55,653 bases of DNA, from NCBI GenBank assembly GCA_027576995.1, contig JANBQC010000127.1, positions 1-55,653 on the forward strand. The letters run 5' to 3'. Every line of letters begins with the position of its first letter. Positions within the stretch are counted from its first letter, which is position 1. A program made the position numbers and the translations under genes. Source of the stretch: Dimargaris cristalligena. Lineage: Eukaryota > Kickxellomycota > Dimargaritomycetes > Dimargaritales > Dimargaritaceae. Positions 11,139 to 22,177 of the stretch are shown here, in pieces. The notes under the pieces are model-generated. The model saw nothing but the letters and a program-made list of their open reading frames with translations. It made no database searches and had not been told where the DNA came from.

Positions 11139-11978
11139 ATCGACCGTGTGTCGGTGGGAGTGGGCGCTATCTGCTACAAAAAACGAAAAAGCTAGCGGGC
11201 ATTATTAGAGTTGCCCCATCGGTCGACGGGTCGCTTCTTCCTCTTCTTTAACCCCCCCCCCCCGTTACCGCAATTTCCCTTTTTCAGACTGATTGAATCT
11301 TTCTATTCCCTTTTCCTCATTCCTCCCCCAACCCCATGTATACTGTGCTTCTAAAATTTACCCATCTATAAACCAGTTCTGTCTAATTAATCGTCTTGGG
11401 TTAGTAAAATATGCATTGCTATTTTTATTACAATCAGCGGCATTCACTCGTTAAAAATTGTAGTCAAGGAATTATACAGGCTAGAACAGATGAGGGGCGA
11501 ACAGAGAAAACACTAAAAGTAGACTTGAAAGGATACCGAACTTGGAGAAATGCATCGCACTTTAAAAAAATAAAATAAAAACGGGATTAGTGGGGGTTGG
11601 CTGGAAAAGGATTAGCGGTGGTGGTGTATTGATTCACACGTACACCCTTTCCCCTTTATATCACTACAAAATGTCCCCACTCCCCCATCCTAATATATAC
11701 TCTAGCAAAAACAAGGGTTGGTTGATACTTGTAACTATTTAGGAATGAGTATCTATATCTATATCTAAACCTATATAAAATATGGTATAAAGGTGGGTCC
11801 CCATAATGCTTAAAAGGAGCCAGAAAGGTAAGTTGCACGAGTCATGTCATACGTGGTTGCACAAAAATCGGGAAACGGTGCGCATGTACCCCGCCCCCCT
11901 CTCATCCCTTCTCCTTCCCTCGCCCTCTCTCTCCATCTTTACATGCACCATCCCCCCTTCTCAATTGGAAAGGGGGAG
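11139..11978. other. Spacer between convergent LDH and CDS1
   Basis: This 840-bp stretch holds the 3' ends of two convergent genes. It contains C and A homopolymers, a TATCTATATCTATATC run at about 11750-11768 and several AATAAA-like motifs (such as at 11570). Nothing coding is supported. Two overlapping plus frames at 11806-12044 run antisense into the CDS1 end and look like shadows. Confidence 0.45.
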
Positions 11979-13824
11979 TTACAGTCCGACTGCAGCGGAG
12001 GCCGTGGCGACAGTCGATTCAGGGAGAACACCCTGACCAACTAGGAACATACCCAAGCTCTGGTAGAGCTCCAGCAGCTGCGCCGTGGTCAAATTGGTGA
12101 TGGCTGCTTCCAATAGGTTAGCTACCCCCATGGCTTGTACGTTAATAAATGTCTGGCAGTAGAGGTAGGAGAAAGCACCCATCATGAACTGACAGTCCAT
12201 CCGGTCGGTGATACCGCCGTGGCCGGGAATGGAATGGCCAAAGTCTTTGATTTTGAAGGCCCGTTTGAGACCACTGGCGAAGAATCCGCCAAAGGGCGCA
12301 ATCAGGGAGGCGAAGCAGGCTAGAACCAGGACGTGCCACTGCAGGGGCGCCACATGGATGGTCGTAACGGTGTGCCGGAACAGTTGGGAGAGTAGCCAGG
12401 ACAACCAATGGGGTAGGGTATGGGGCTGCGAGATGAAAATGGGATTCAACTCGCACTGTACCCCCCGGAAGGCATTCATACTAATGTCGGTGACGGGGCA
12501 GTACATGTACGGGAACAGGCTGAGAAGCGACGACGCAAAGAACCCGAAGATCATGGTTGAGATCCAGCCGCCCAGGAACCCCTCCCAGGTCTTCTTGGGG
12601 CTAAGTTGGATTAGCGGGGTACGGCCGAAAAAGAACCCGAAGATGTAGGCGAAAATGTCGTTGGTGATGACGAATGAAATAGGCAGGAAGAACCAGATAA
12701 GGCCCTCGAAGATATTGTTGATGATGCAGTGGCTCGTGAATACGACCATGAGCAGCGTCATGTGGGTCCAGGCAAACTGGGTGAACTGGAATTTGTAGAA
12801 GCCCTTCTGCAGGTTAGTGACAAACCATACGAAGCCTGGAGGTGGGGTAAAGGGGGGTTATAGAGAGGGCGTATTATTACGCGGATTAGAGTGGGCGGGT
12901 GGGTTGGTTGGCGAAGGTACCCTGGGCCATCCAATTCCTAGCTTAGAGCCATTCATTTAACGGGACGGAGATAGGTAAAACTGGCGCAGGGTAATACGCA
13001 AATACGACCATGGGGCACTACTTACCGAATATGTACATGGAGAATGAAATAAACTTGTGGTGGGTGGCCAAGGGCTGCAGAAACCGGTCCATCAATACAA
13101 AACGCTTAAAGTAGCGAATAATGGATGCGCCGTAGAGGTAGTAGTTGGTCGCTCCAAGGAAGTACCAGTTGAGGGCCCGGGCCCAGGGTAGCTTCCGCTC
13201 ACGGTTGGGCACACTGGCCAAGCCAATGAGTTCGGAGAAAACCCAGGTCTGGATCCCGAGCACCATAAGAATCACGGATATCGGACCCGAAGCGATGATG
13301 GCGAAGAAGCTGCCAATCATCACCAGTGTCCATAGGGTACGTACCCACCAGTTCTTCCAGCGCGGGGAGGATGCGGCGGCGGGGGTTGGGCCCAAAGTGG
13401 CAGCGGCGTCTAATTTGGACCGGCTGCTTGACCGGTGCAAAGGATGGGCCACCTAGAAGAACCGGATGATAAAGTGGTAGTGGATAGGCAAAAAAAGGGG
13501 GGAGGGGGGAGTCGATATGAATGGGTCGATATCAATTCCACATAGCGACAATGTGGGGGAGGGGGGTGCGAGCCAGGGGACAGAGAGAATAGCCCCCATT
13601 GAATTTAACCCTGGAGTGAAAAGACCCGGTAGAGCCACACTGTGGTGTGGAGCCAGGCTTGGCATTCCTCTGGGCCTGTATATCCAGTAGAGGATATACC
13701 CATGGAGATGGACTATCCTTTGGCTTACCTTCGAATACTCGGGTAAATCGGGTGACGGCATGTCAATGCCATAGGGGGCGCCGGCCTTATTTTGTTGGCG
13801 GCTGCGCTGACGAGTCATAGACAT
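11979..13824 (-). CDS. CDS1: Phosphatidate cytidylyltransferase (CDP-diacylglycerol synthase)
   Basis: The enzyme condenses phosphatidic acid and CTP to CDP-diacylglycerol, the branch point to phosphatidylinositol, cardiolipin and phosphatidylserine, in the ER membrane. Three minus-strand exons, 13824-13729, 13452-13026 and 12835-11979, join in phase to give 459 residues. The N-terminal 50 residues are hydrophilic and basic. About eight membrane helices follow. The family motifs are clear: SPKKTWEGFLGG, then the signature KRAFKIKDF...IPGHGGITDRMD with the HGG and DR..D residues that bind metal and CTP. The length matches yeast Cds1 (457). The ATG at 13824 opens exon 1 and is followed by MTRQRSR. 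The introns are 276 and 190 bp with GTAAG donors. It is a single eukaryotic-type gene, not a TAM41-type enzyme. Confidence 0.93.
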
Positions 13825-15598
13825 GATGCCAAGCGAACACAGCTGAAAAAGGGCTACGTATCCTTTGGAATCGAGGAGGGTAAAGTTGGACGGAGTGGTG
13901 AAAGGCCGTCGAGAGGAGCTACGAAGACGGGAGGAGTGGGATCGTTAAGTTCCTAGCAAGAAGCTTGACAAAAGGTGCTGGCATTCAGGGGGAATTGGCG
14001 GAACAACGGGCGAAATAACGAGAGTAGGAAAGAGTTGGGAAGAGAAGCGGCGGTTCGGGTGACAATTACATTAAGCCAATTTAACCAAGCAAAACACCAA
14101 CATACGTAAACACATACACAGACGCATACAAAAACGGAAAGCAGAAAAGCAACAGCGGGAAGGAGGGTTGTCTGTATGCGGTAAATACCCAAAACTCGGA
14201 ATGACGAAAGACTCAGCCAGCCAGCCCCCCAAAAAGCTACTATGGCCAGGTGAGAAGAAATGAGCCAGAGAGTCAGGGGAACACACCTCTTTCTTCCCCT
14301 ACTTTCCCATAAAACATCCCCAACATAATAATAATATACAATGAGTGGGCTGATGTGTCTCCCTCACACCGAGGGCTGGTGCAGCCGAGGTTTTAGTTCA
14401 GTCGCACCGAACAATTTCAAGCCATTGGCTGCGATAAACGACCGTGATACCAGAACACAAATCCAGAAGAAGCCTTGAAGTAGATGATCCCCCCCTTCGT
14501 TTCCTTGCCCCCTCCCAATCTCCTATAAAAAACTGGGACACGTTGCCTAAACGCCCACAGCCTGCCGGTATTTACTTGGCACTGGGCTGGTCTTACATCC
14601 ATCCTCTATTCTACATAGGTTTTTGCATTAGTAATGCCTGCCCCAAACGATTGACCCTATCTATGGGTTCTGACTAGGAGTGGCCGAAAATCGTCAGCCC
14701 AACAAATCTCCGATATGATGCCCGATAATGCGTGAGATACTCCCCAATATCCACCTTCTGGTTAAGCCCCCTCCTCCCCCCCAAAAATAAGACCCTTTTT
14801 ACAGGCATTGTCGGCCCATCTGCTAAGACCGGAGGGCCGAAACAATACTCTTAAAAAAAGAGGGACACATTTAGTGACAGGACCTCCTATTCCACTAATC
14901 CCAAGGCCCATGTGAACAAATAAGACATGGCACGCGCAACTCCGCAGAATAATTCATCCGGGAATTTACCCAATTCACTATAAGCTGCATCTTAAAAACC
15001 AACGGGCTAATTACTGGCGTGTGTGGTATGGGTCGACTATAGTAAATATAAGCACTAGTACTCCAGGCTAGCTTAAAATGGACACCCCTCAAGAAATTAC
15101 GTAGGGAGGCTCCCATGCGTGCTTGGGCCTCTCTACCTCTAGGGCCTATAGGAGTTAAAAACCAATTCTCTAGGCAGGGTTATAATAATTAATCAAGGAG
15201 CAGTACCTCCGATTCACTATTTACCACCTCGTATATTATAGCAGTGAACAAGAAAATGCTAAACAGCGAGAAGAGGGCCAGTACTTCTTGATAAATGCTG
15301 GCCTTAAATCCTAAATAGAATACAGGACATGCCTTAGTTAAAAAGTTTGGATATGGGTGGGACACATTTATAACTAGTAGTATGTACTTCATCCAACGGG
15401 TGTTTTAATAAAATATAGCTTAGTTGAACCTCTCCCATATACTCAAGGATTAGTCTATAGGGGCCAATAATGGCTTAACAACAAATATCTAATAAGTGAA
15501 TTTCGGTGAGATTGGGCCTTTATAGATTATTCGATTTAACCGCTAGCCTGTTCCAAAGGTTCGTATTGATACCGCTGCTCGACACCCACCTCACACTA
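13825..15598. other. Intergenic stretch, no gene recognised
   Basis: The first few hundred bases upstream of CDS1 should contain its minus-strand promoter; no convincing TATA box was seen. The rest is mixed-composition DNA with a CAAACATAC/ACACATACAC-like run near 14100-14130. No supported gene was found up to the small frame at 15599. Confidence 0.4.
15417..15441 (+). repeat. 25-bp direct repeat, copy 1
   Basis: This 25-mer beginning AGCTTAGT recurs at 16086-16110 with two mismatches. The last 17 bases (TGAACCTCTCCCATATA) are identical. The two copies are in direct orientation, 669 bp apart, and enclose the small ORF at 15599. Confidence 0.6.
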
Positions 15599-15763
15599 AT
15601 GAACATATGTGTACAAATAGCCACTGTTGGATTGCTTTTAGCACTGCCGAGAGCTAATGGGGTTAGCTTCATACTTGCAGAAGATGAGGCGTTCATTGAG
15701 TTGGATGTTACCGTTCCGCTGGTGAGAACGTATTCGGTATTTCGGATCGGCGGGGACGTGTAA
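15599..15763 (+). CDS. Possible small secreted protein (54 residues), doubtful
   Basis: An ATG opens a 54-codon frame. The first 20 residues have signal-peptide architecture: a short N-region, the hydrophobic core IATVGLLLAL, and a possible cleavage site after RANG. The remaining 33 residues are acidic to neutral with no cysteines and no known motif. The codon bias of the firm genes is absent, and no TATA box was found in a convincing place. It lies between two copies of a 25-bp direct repeat. It may be a chance frame. Confidence 0.22.
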   Translation: MNICVQIATVGLLLALPRANGVSFILAEDEAFIELDVTVPLVRTYSVFRIGGDV

Positions 15764-17103
15764 AAGGTTATCCCAAGACGGGCGGCAGTGCGGCAATGGA
15801 ATCACATGTTGATAACGATATTAATAATAGATAATGTCTGTTTAAAAAATGTGTAAAAAAACATTTTGCTTATGGCCGGCTTAATCAAAAACTGTATAAT
15901 ATGAACACGTATAGTTATTACGCCACTTTGGCCGAAACTGCCCATGGCTGAGTAACCACACGTTAATATGGGTGAAATTCAGCCCAGCTATATAAGGGTT
16001 TGTATTATATGTGTATGGGAGAATATATGGGAAATTTATTTTTAACTAGTAATATTGGGCGAATCTAATGGATTTTTCGTTATACAGCTTGGATGAACCT
16101 CTCCCATATAATATTGATTTCATGGAGATAGGGGGAATAGTAAACCGGCATGACTATCCACTGGGGTTACACTGTATTGAGGCGCGGTTGAAGTAGACGG
16201 ACAGGGAGGATATGGCGAATGCGGTGGGTATGGCAGAGGGTTACTCTATATGGTGTGTCGAGCATAGCAAAAATTAATTGAGCAAAAGGGTAGTATATTG
16301 GAAAGGCGATCCTAGCGGGCCGTTTCTTAAAAGAAGGGAATGGGGGAGTATATTATATACGAAACATATATGGGCGATCTGAATGGTAAACTACGGGCAA
16401 AAATCAATGCAGCTATCCAACAAAAGATTCACTGACAGGTCGGGTCATATTGACGCTAAAGAAATATAGTAGATTCTTGTCACCTCCCGTTTCATCCAAG
16501 CCTTATGCGGCTCTGGGTTGGCCTACCCTCCTATGAAGAGAGGGGAGGGGAAAATGGAGTGAGCCAACAACCCATGTTGTCAGGCAACGAAAGCGAAGCG
16601 AGAGAATATATTATATACGCAGTCCAACGATTTCTTTGAGATACAGCAATCCAAAAGGTATTACAAGGACTTGTCCCCAATTTTGAATCCCAAACCCCAT
16701 TATACTAAATGATTGAGGAATATTGGGTGGTTGATCTTATTCATGGCTTGCATTGGCAATCTACGGTAGTTGAGCTAAATTTGTCTTCCGCTAGGTGGTT
16801 TGGCCCGAAAACAGGGGTGGGTGGAAATGAGTGAATGGGCGACCCCTCCGACCCTGAAAAACGGGAGGCTAGTTGTAGACCATGGAAATATAAATTCCTT
16901 TAATATATCCTGTGGACAAAGGTAGAGTAGGAAAGGGCAGGTAGATGCTCGCTAACTTGCAGTGGCTGTTCACCGGGTATAGTTCGGGAATAATCCCTTG
17001 GAATCATAGGCAGGATGCCCCACGGTCGAATGTGTTTAAAGTAGCCAAAGGACAGCATAAGGTACCCTTCGTTCGGTCTGGCCACCCGACTGCTTGGTAA
17101 CCA
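15764..17103. other. Intergenic stretch with direct repeat, no gene recognised
   Basis: AT-rich DNA containing the second 25-bp repeat copy and two occurrences of TATATTATATACG (about 16349 and 16608). No open frame with coding bias was found. Confidence 0.4.
16086..16110 (+). repeat. 25-bp direct repeat, copy 2
   Basis: This is the partner of 15417-15441, with 23 of 25 bases identical and the final 17 exact. No similarity extends beyond the repeat on either side. Confidence 0.6.
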
Positions 17104-17110
17104 TATAAAT
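17104..17110 (+). promoter_or_regulatory. TATA box of the small secreted-protein gene
   Basis: TATAAAT lies 137 bp before the ATG at 17247. The intervening leader is pyrimidine-rich, as in other promoters of this window. Confidence 0.5.
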
Positions 17111-17246
17111 ACCCCAGGCGACACCTCGTTTCTAATCAATATCGCCTTCTCATCCATCGTACTTCACATCTGCACTTCCATTGCCCTTTTCTGCCCTACA
17201 TTTTTGATTTCATTATAACCCGTCCATCCTTCCAACTACTCGCACT

Positions 17247-17546
17247 ATGGTTAAGCTCGTCCAACTGTTGCTCTCCGGCGCCCTGATCGGTACCGTTCTC
17301 GTCGCGGCCTTGCCCCTTCCGCAACCCGGTGAATTGTCGGATAACTTACTAGGAATATCATCTGCCGCCGTATTTACTGCGAAATACCACGCCGGTAGAG
17401 CTGCCGACGCTGTAAAGGACAAGGCCAAATCCGCGGTCAAGGTATTGGGCACGGTTAAAAAAGCCGAGGCCGCTATGAAGAACTCAAAAGACAAACCCAC
17501 AGGCGCTGGAAAAAAGGCCAATAAGCCGCCCACGTCCGCCAAATAG
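17247..17546 (+). CDS. Small secreted lysine/alanine-rich protein, function unknown
   Basis: The 99-residue protein has a clear signal peptide: MVK, a hydrophobic core of about 15 residues (LVQLLLSGALIGTVLVAA), then cleavage near Ala21 before LPLPQPGE. The mature part begins with a short neutral segment. From about residue 47 it becomes a Lys/Ala-rich tail (KDKAKSAVKVLGTVKKAEAA, then KKANKPP), reminiscent of histone H1 tails in composition. There are no cysteines, so it is not a typical disulfide-rich effector. A TATA box at 17104 and a pyrimidine-rich leader support expression, and codons are C-rich. The gene stands alone with no operon-like neighbours. No family is recognised; a secreted cationic or wall-associated role is only inference. 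Confidence 0.6.
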   Translation: MVKLVQLLLSGALIGTVLVAALPLPQPGELSDNLLGISSAAVFTAKYHAGRAADAVKDKAKSAVKVLGTVKKAEAAMKNSKDKPTGAGKKANKPPTSAK

Positions 17547-19016
17547 CCGGGTCAACTGGGTAATATAAAAACAGCTTAACCAATTCATAATTTGAGCCTC
17601 AATTAATTACTCTTGCGGCATGGGTACACTCATCTACCCTGAGTACATTTTACATATTTTAGTTTTCCTGCTATTATAGTGATCATCTCTTTTGGATGCT
17701 TTTGAAATTAGCCATCCCACGCATTTATACATTCTTGCGACTCTGTGTTTTATTATTGAAGGCGGCGAATCATTCGCAACCGACCTCTCCAAACACATCT
17801 TATCAATAAACCAATGTTTCCACATTTAAGGACGCCAGCCCTTCGAACCAATATATTTCGGTATACAGTGTAAATATACTTAAACACAAAAGTAAATAGC
17901 ATCTGATTCTAGGGGTTTTTCCCGCTGTTGTCTATTTCTAGTTAGTAAAAGTAGGTTATCTAAACAGATATACTAAGTAGAGTTTTTAAAAGCAGGCTGT
18001 TTAAATAAATACCATAAATATTGTGACCAACTATTGAGATTGAGAAATCCCACTAGAAGAAGGGGTTTTGAATGGGCCATCCTGGTAATCCCTTATCTTT
18101 ATACCATTTGCTGCCCGGCTATTTATTTATAAGTTCCTCGCTGACCTGGTGAGTCACAACTATTACTCTGCTTATAGGTGGCACAATTTCTACATACATT
18201 GGTGTACTTAGTAAATTTGCTCCGTTCATACCAATACTATGCTTTTACTGGAACTCGTGGTTTCCCGTTTGTCATCTGCCATTCTTAATAGGAAATTTGG
18301 CGATTGGCGGCTTCGATTTACCATTTGCTTAGTTAAAAACCCGGTTACAAATGATGCCTATACTATAATTACGCTAACCCCTGAATGCAACCAAGGCCAA
18401 AACTAACCACCCGACTATGCCGGAGTGCCTTAATTACATTTCAGACATGCTCCTTGACCATTCTGAAGCATGTTAGCACTATATACGACAGGATTCACCG
18501 GGTTTATAGAGCGAATCCCCCTCTTCTAGGAGACTATGTACCTCTAAAACCATTCAGTCCGTCCCGGTGGGATGTTGCCATATATAGCGGGGGCGAGTTC
18601 CCGACAAATGGAGACAGTGCAGTTGTTACCAGTAGGAGAGGGGCTTGGGTCGGTAGAATTAGCCCAAGGAAACAGTGTCATGTGAACTTTAAATAATGAC
18701 TAACCCACATGTGAAGATTAGTAGCAGCGGGAAGCTTAATAGGTGCCCTCAGGTTAACCAAACCTATCATCCCCTTGGTGCAGTGCAGAGATTGGTCAAC
18801 CAACCAAGCACATGCGCCTATTTGCCATTCGCCGCCGTTCCTAGCTAGATATGGCTGGGGCCATTTAAGCTGAGCGACCACGGTCACTCTACCACCACCA
18901 CCTCTCCCACCCTTGGCGTACTAATCTGTGACGGCTCTAATCTATCATGGATGGGAGCAGAGCAATTAGATACCGTTTCAAGTCACATTGGTATTTCAAG
19001 TAGCCCTAGAGATATG
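17547..19016. other. Intergenic stretch, no gene assigned
   Basis: About 1.5 kb of AT-rich DNA between the secreted-protein gene and the isocitrate lyase promoter. One ATG-initiated plus frame of 103 codons (18385-18696) has no recognisable motif, no coding bias and no promoter element, and is not called. An ATTGG (reverse CCAAT) at about 18988 lies in the presumed isocitrate lyase promoter. Confidence 0.4.
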
Positions 19017-19026
19017 TATATATATA
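19017..19026 (+). promoter_or_regulatory. TATA-like element of isocitrate lyase
   Basis: TATATATATA lies 252 bp before the ATG at 19278. It is followed by a pyrimidine-rich leader with a few ATGs absent until the start. It is a weaker match than TATAAA but well placed. Confidence 0.4.
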
Positions 19027-19277
19027 CCGGTACACTCGCCCCAGCTACTTTGACCTTGCCTGACTCTCTGTCAACTGCTTCCTTTAATCTCCCCGCTCTT
19101 TAATTCCCCTTATTTGGACTCACTCCACTGTGTGTGGTCCCTGTGACTTGTATCGACATTCCCCGCCTGGTTCACAGTCACTACTGCTAATACCATATTC
19201 CTCCCCTGTCTCGGGTCTAGTTTTTCCAATCCACACTAGCCCTTTTCGCCGCACGCCATACTTTCCCCACTACCACC

Positions 19278-20897
19278 ATGACTCAAGCCGATTTCATTGC
19301 CCAGGAACAGCAGGCTTTTGAAGCCCAGGCCGCTTCCATCAAACAATGGTGGCAATCCAGCCGTTTCCGCCAGGTCCTGCGTCCCTATTCCGCCGAGGAC
19401 GTTGCGGCCAAACGCGGCAATCTCACCGTAGAGTACCCATCCAATGCCCTCGCCCGGAAACTCTGGGCCCTCCTCGAAAACCGGTTCGCCACCAAGACAG
19501 CCACCCACACGTTTGGCTGTCTCGATCCCGTACAAGTCTCCCAAATGGCCCAGTACCTCGAGGCCGTCTACGTGTCCGGCTGGCAGTGCAGTTCCACCGC
19601 TTCGACCTCCAACGAACCCGGACCAGATCTCGCTGATTACCCCATGGATACCGTGCCCAATAAGGTCGAACAGCTGTTCATGGCCCAGTTATTCCACGAC
19701 CGGAAACAACGCGAAGCTCGTCTGTCCACCCCGGTGGCCCAGCGCGCCCAACAACCCAACGTGGACTATCTGCGTCCCCTGGTGGCCGATGCCGATACCG
19801 GACACGGTGGGATTACGGCTAATATGAAATTGGCCAAGATGTTCGTGGAGCGCGGAGCGGCGGCCGTTCACATTGAGGACCAGGCCGCGGGGACCAAAAA
19901 GTGCGGCCACATGGCCGGTAAGGTGCTGGTCCCGATTTCCGAGCACATTAACCGTATCGTGGCCATGCGGGTCCAAATGGACATTATGGGAGTCGAAACC
20001 CTCATCATTGCCCGAACCGATGCGGAAGCCGCTACCCTGCTGACCTCCAACATCGACCCCCGTGACCATCCCTTCGTGCTGGGCGCCACCCACCCCGATA
20101 TCCCCAGTCTGGCCGAAACCATGACCGCCGCTGAGCGCGCCGGTAAGGCCGGGGCCGCCCTGGAAGCCGTCGAGTTCGAATGGCTCCAAAAGGCCCAGCT
20201 CAAGACCTACGGGGCCGCCGTGGCCGACGCCCTCCGGCAGGCCGGCCGCAGTGACGCGGACATCCAAACGCAGTGGTTCGCCAAATACTACTCGCTCTCG
20301 CACGCCGAAGCCCGGCGGTTAGCCCGCGACCAACTCGGGGTGGACCCCACCTACTGCTGGGACAAGCCCCGGGTGCGCGAGGGTTACTACCGCTACCAGG
20401 GCGGGACCGAATGCTGTACCGCGCGGGCCATTGCCTACGCCCCTTACGCTGACTTGATCTGGATGGAAACCGCCAAACCCATTTATGCCCAAGCCCAGCA
20501 GTTCGCCAACGGCGTCCACGCCGTCTACCCCTGGGCGAAACTGGCCTACAACCTGTCCCCCTCGTTCAACTGGGATGCTGCCGGTATGAGCGACGAGGAA
20601 ATCCGGACGTTTATCCCCCGTTTGGGTAGTCTGGGCTTCTGCTTCCAGTTTATCACCCTCGCCGGTCTGCACGCTAACGGTTTGGCCACCGCGACGTTGG
20701 CCAAGGACTACGCCGAACGCGGCATGGTGGCCTATGTCCAGGGCGTCCAGCGCCAGGAACGGGAACGGGGCGTCGATATGCTGGCCCACCAGAAATGGTC
20801 GGGGGCTAGCTACATCGATAACCTCATGAAGACGGTCACCGGTGGCGTATCCTCCACCGCAGCCATGGGCAAGGGTGTCACTGAGAGCCAGTTCTAA
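19278..20897 (+). CDS. ICL1: Isocitrate lyase
   Basis: The 539-residue enzyme cleaves isocitrate to glyoxylate and succinate, the first step of the glyoxylate cycle, needed for growth on acetate, ethanol or fatty acids. The catalytic signature KKCGHM is at residues 207-212, with Cys209. The metal-binding DADTGHGG is at 171-178. Also present are HIEDQ before the active loop, [10 protein letters not shown], and the NLSPSFNWD segment. The length matches fungal ICLs (530-555), including the insert typical of eukaryotic forms. The C-terminus TESQF is not a canonical peroxisomal SKL-type signal. The gene is intronless and strongly C-ending in codon use, implying high expression. A TATA-like element at 19017 and a reverse CCAAT at 18988 are the only promoter signals seen. 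No malate synthase gene is in the window. Confidence 0.96.
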   Translation: MTQADFIAQEQQAFEAQAASIKQWWQSSRFRQVLRPYSAEDVAAKRGNLTVEYPSNALARKLWALLENRFATKTATHTFGCLDPVQVSQMAQYLEAVYVSGWQCSSTASTSNEPGPDLADYPMDTVPNKVEQLFMAQLFHDRKQREARLSTPVAQRAQQPNVDYLRPLVADADTGHGGITANMKLAKMFVERGAAAVHIEDQAAGTKKCGHMAGKVLVPISEHINRIVAMRVQMDIMGVETLIIARTDAEAATLLTSNIDPRDHPFVLGATHPDIPSLAETMTAAERAGKAGAALEAVEFEWLQKAQLKTYGAAVADALRQAGRSDADIQTQWFAKYYSLSHAEARRLARDQLGVDPTYCWDKPRVREGYYRYQGGTECCTARAIAYAPYADLIWMETAKPIYAQAQQFANGVHAVYPWAKLAYNLSPSFNWDAAGMSDEEIRTFIPRLGSLGFCFQFITLAGLHANGLATATLAKDYAERGMVAYVQGVQRQERERGVDMLAHQKWSGASYIDNLMKTVTGGVSSTAAMGKGVTESQF

Positions 20898-22177
20898 GCT
20901 GGCGCTGTCAGACGCCGACTTCAATCCAGCTTTCTTTATTTATTTTTTGGTTTCTTTAAAATATCCATCCAAATTTCTCTTTAGTCGACGGGGTGTTTGA
21001 TCTGCGCTACATTCACTAGTCACTGCCGATACTACTAGTATCACATGTCGACCATCGTAAACCCCTTCAATACACCCCCGCTGCTTGTATCGAATCCCTT
21101 TTTATATATACTACTGTCTATTTTTATTTTTACTGTTATACTCTTATCCATTTGCGATTGCCGCGGCCTCGAGCTGCTTTAAGGCACCACGTCAATAAAT
21201 ATTACCCAAACTACAATTGCAATGCGCTAGAGTGAGTCAGACCGGTATATCCCCATTTAACCACATGCCATTTAGGAATTGCGGAAGCAGGGGAGGTCGA
21301 GCAAGTAGAAATGACCATTGTACCGGTCACCCATTTGCTGGCTTAAGTGACTGGTATGCAATGAGGCCGGCGTACCAGTAAAGCAAGCATGACCGCCGGA
21401 TTTGCGCCAAGGTGTAGTGTTGGCATGTGACTACGAAATGCCAAGTTTAATAACATATGGGCTACTTCATAATGGCTGCTGAATAACCCTTTAGAACTGA
21501 ATGTTGAATTTGAGGAATGATGATAGCATACCTACACAGATGACCGCATGGGCAGGTGATATGCATAGGTAAAGGGAAAGGCCTTGTTGGACAACCCCCT
21601 CACCTATTTAGGCTAGCGTATATATCACCAGCCGAACACATCCGAAAGTACATTGGATTTCTGAAACAATATATTCGAAAGTCTGGACCTGCATCGTATA
21701 ATAGGAAAAAATCATGCGCTGTCCGGATGGTGTGGCCCTTTAACAACATTGTTTCACTCAACTAGACGTGGCTATATATCGAGGGAGAAACCCTAGAGGA
21801 AAACCCGCTGAAGTGAGAGCGTGTGTGTGCGTGCTTTATGTCCCAAGATGGGGCAGGCCCAAGCATCGACCCTTAGATAGTGGTATGCCCTAATCCTCAG
21901 TACCTTCCTTTGACCAAAGAGAGTGGAAGGTACCCAGTGTCAGACATGCCTCCTAGGGCAAACCGCAAAGCTGAATCCGATGGAGGGGGCAAGCGGGAGA
22001 GATCCGCAAAGTCCCCGATTCGGAAGCGGCGAAAAACCACCACCCGCTCCCCCTTTTAGTATTGGCCAGAGCCGATGTGCCCCATATTGGTTCACCGAAT
22101 CAGTACCATTCAACCTAGAGTACATTGGGGGAGGTCAATCCGGTTTCTCCGAATCACTTCATATTTAACTTGTAAAA
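20898..22177. other. Intergenic stretch, no gene recognised
   Basis: About 1.3 kb between the isocitrate lyase stop and the start of mitochondrial RF1. T-rich DNA just after the stop (20931-20960) is a likely 3' end. Frames of 60-80 codons in the remainder have no motif or coding bias. Confidence 0.4.

Noticed and set aside
18385..18696. 103-codon ATG frame before isocitrate lyase
   Set aside because: No recognisable domain, no promoter element, no C-ending codon bias, and AT-rich flanks.
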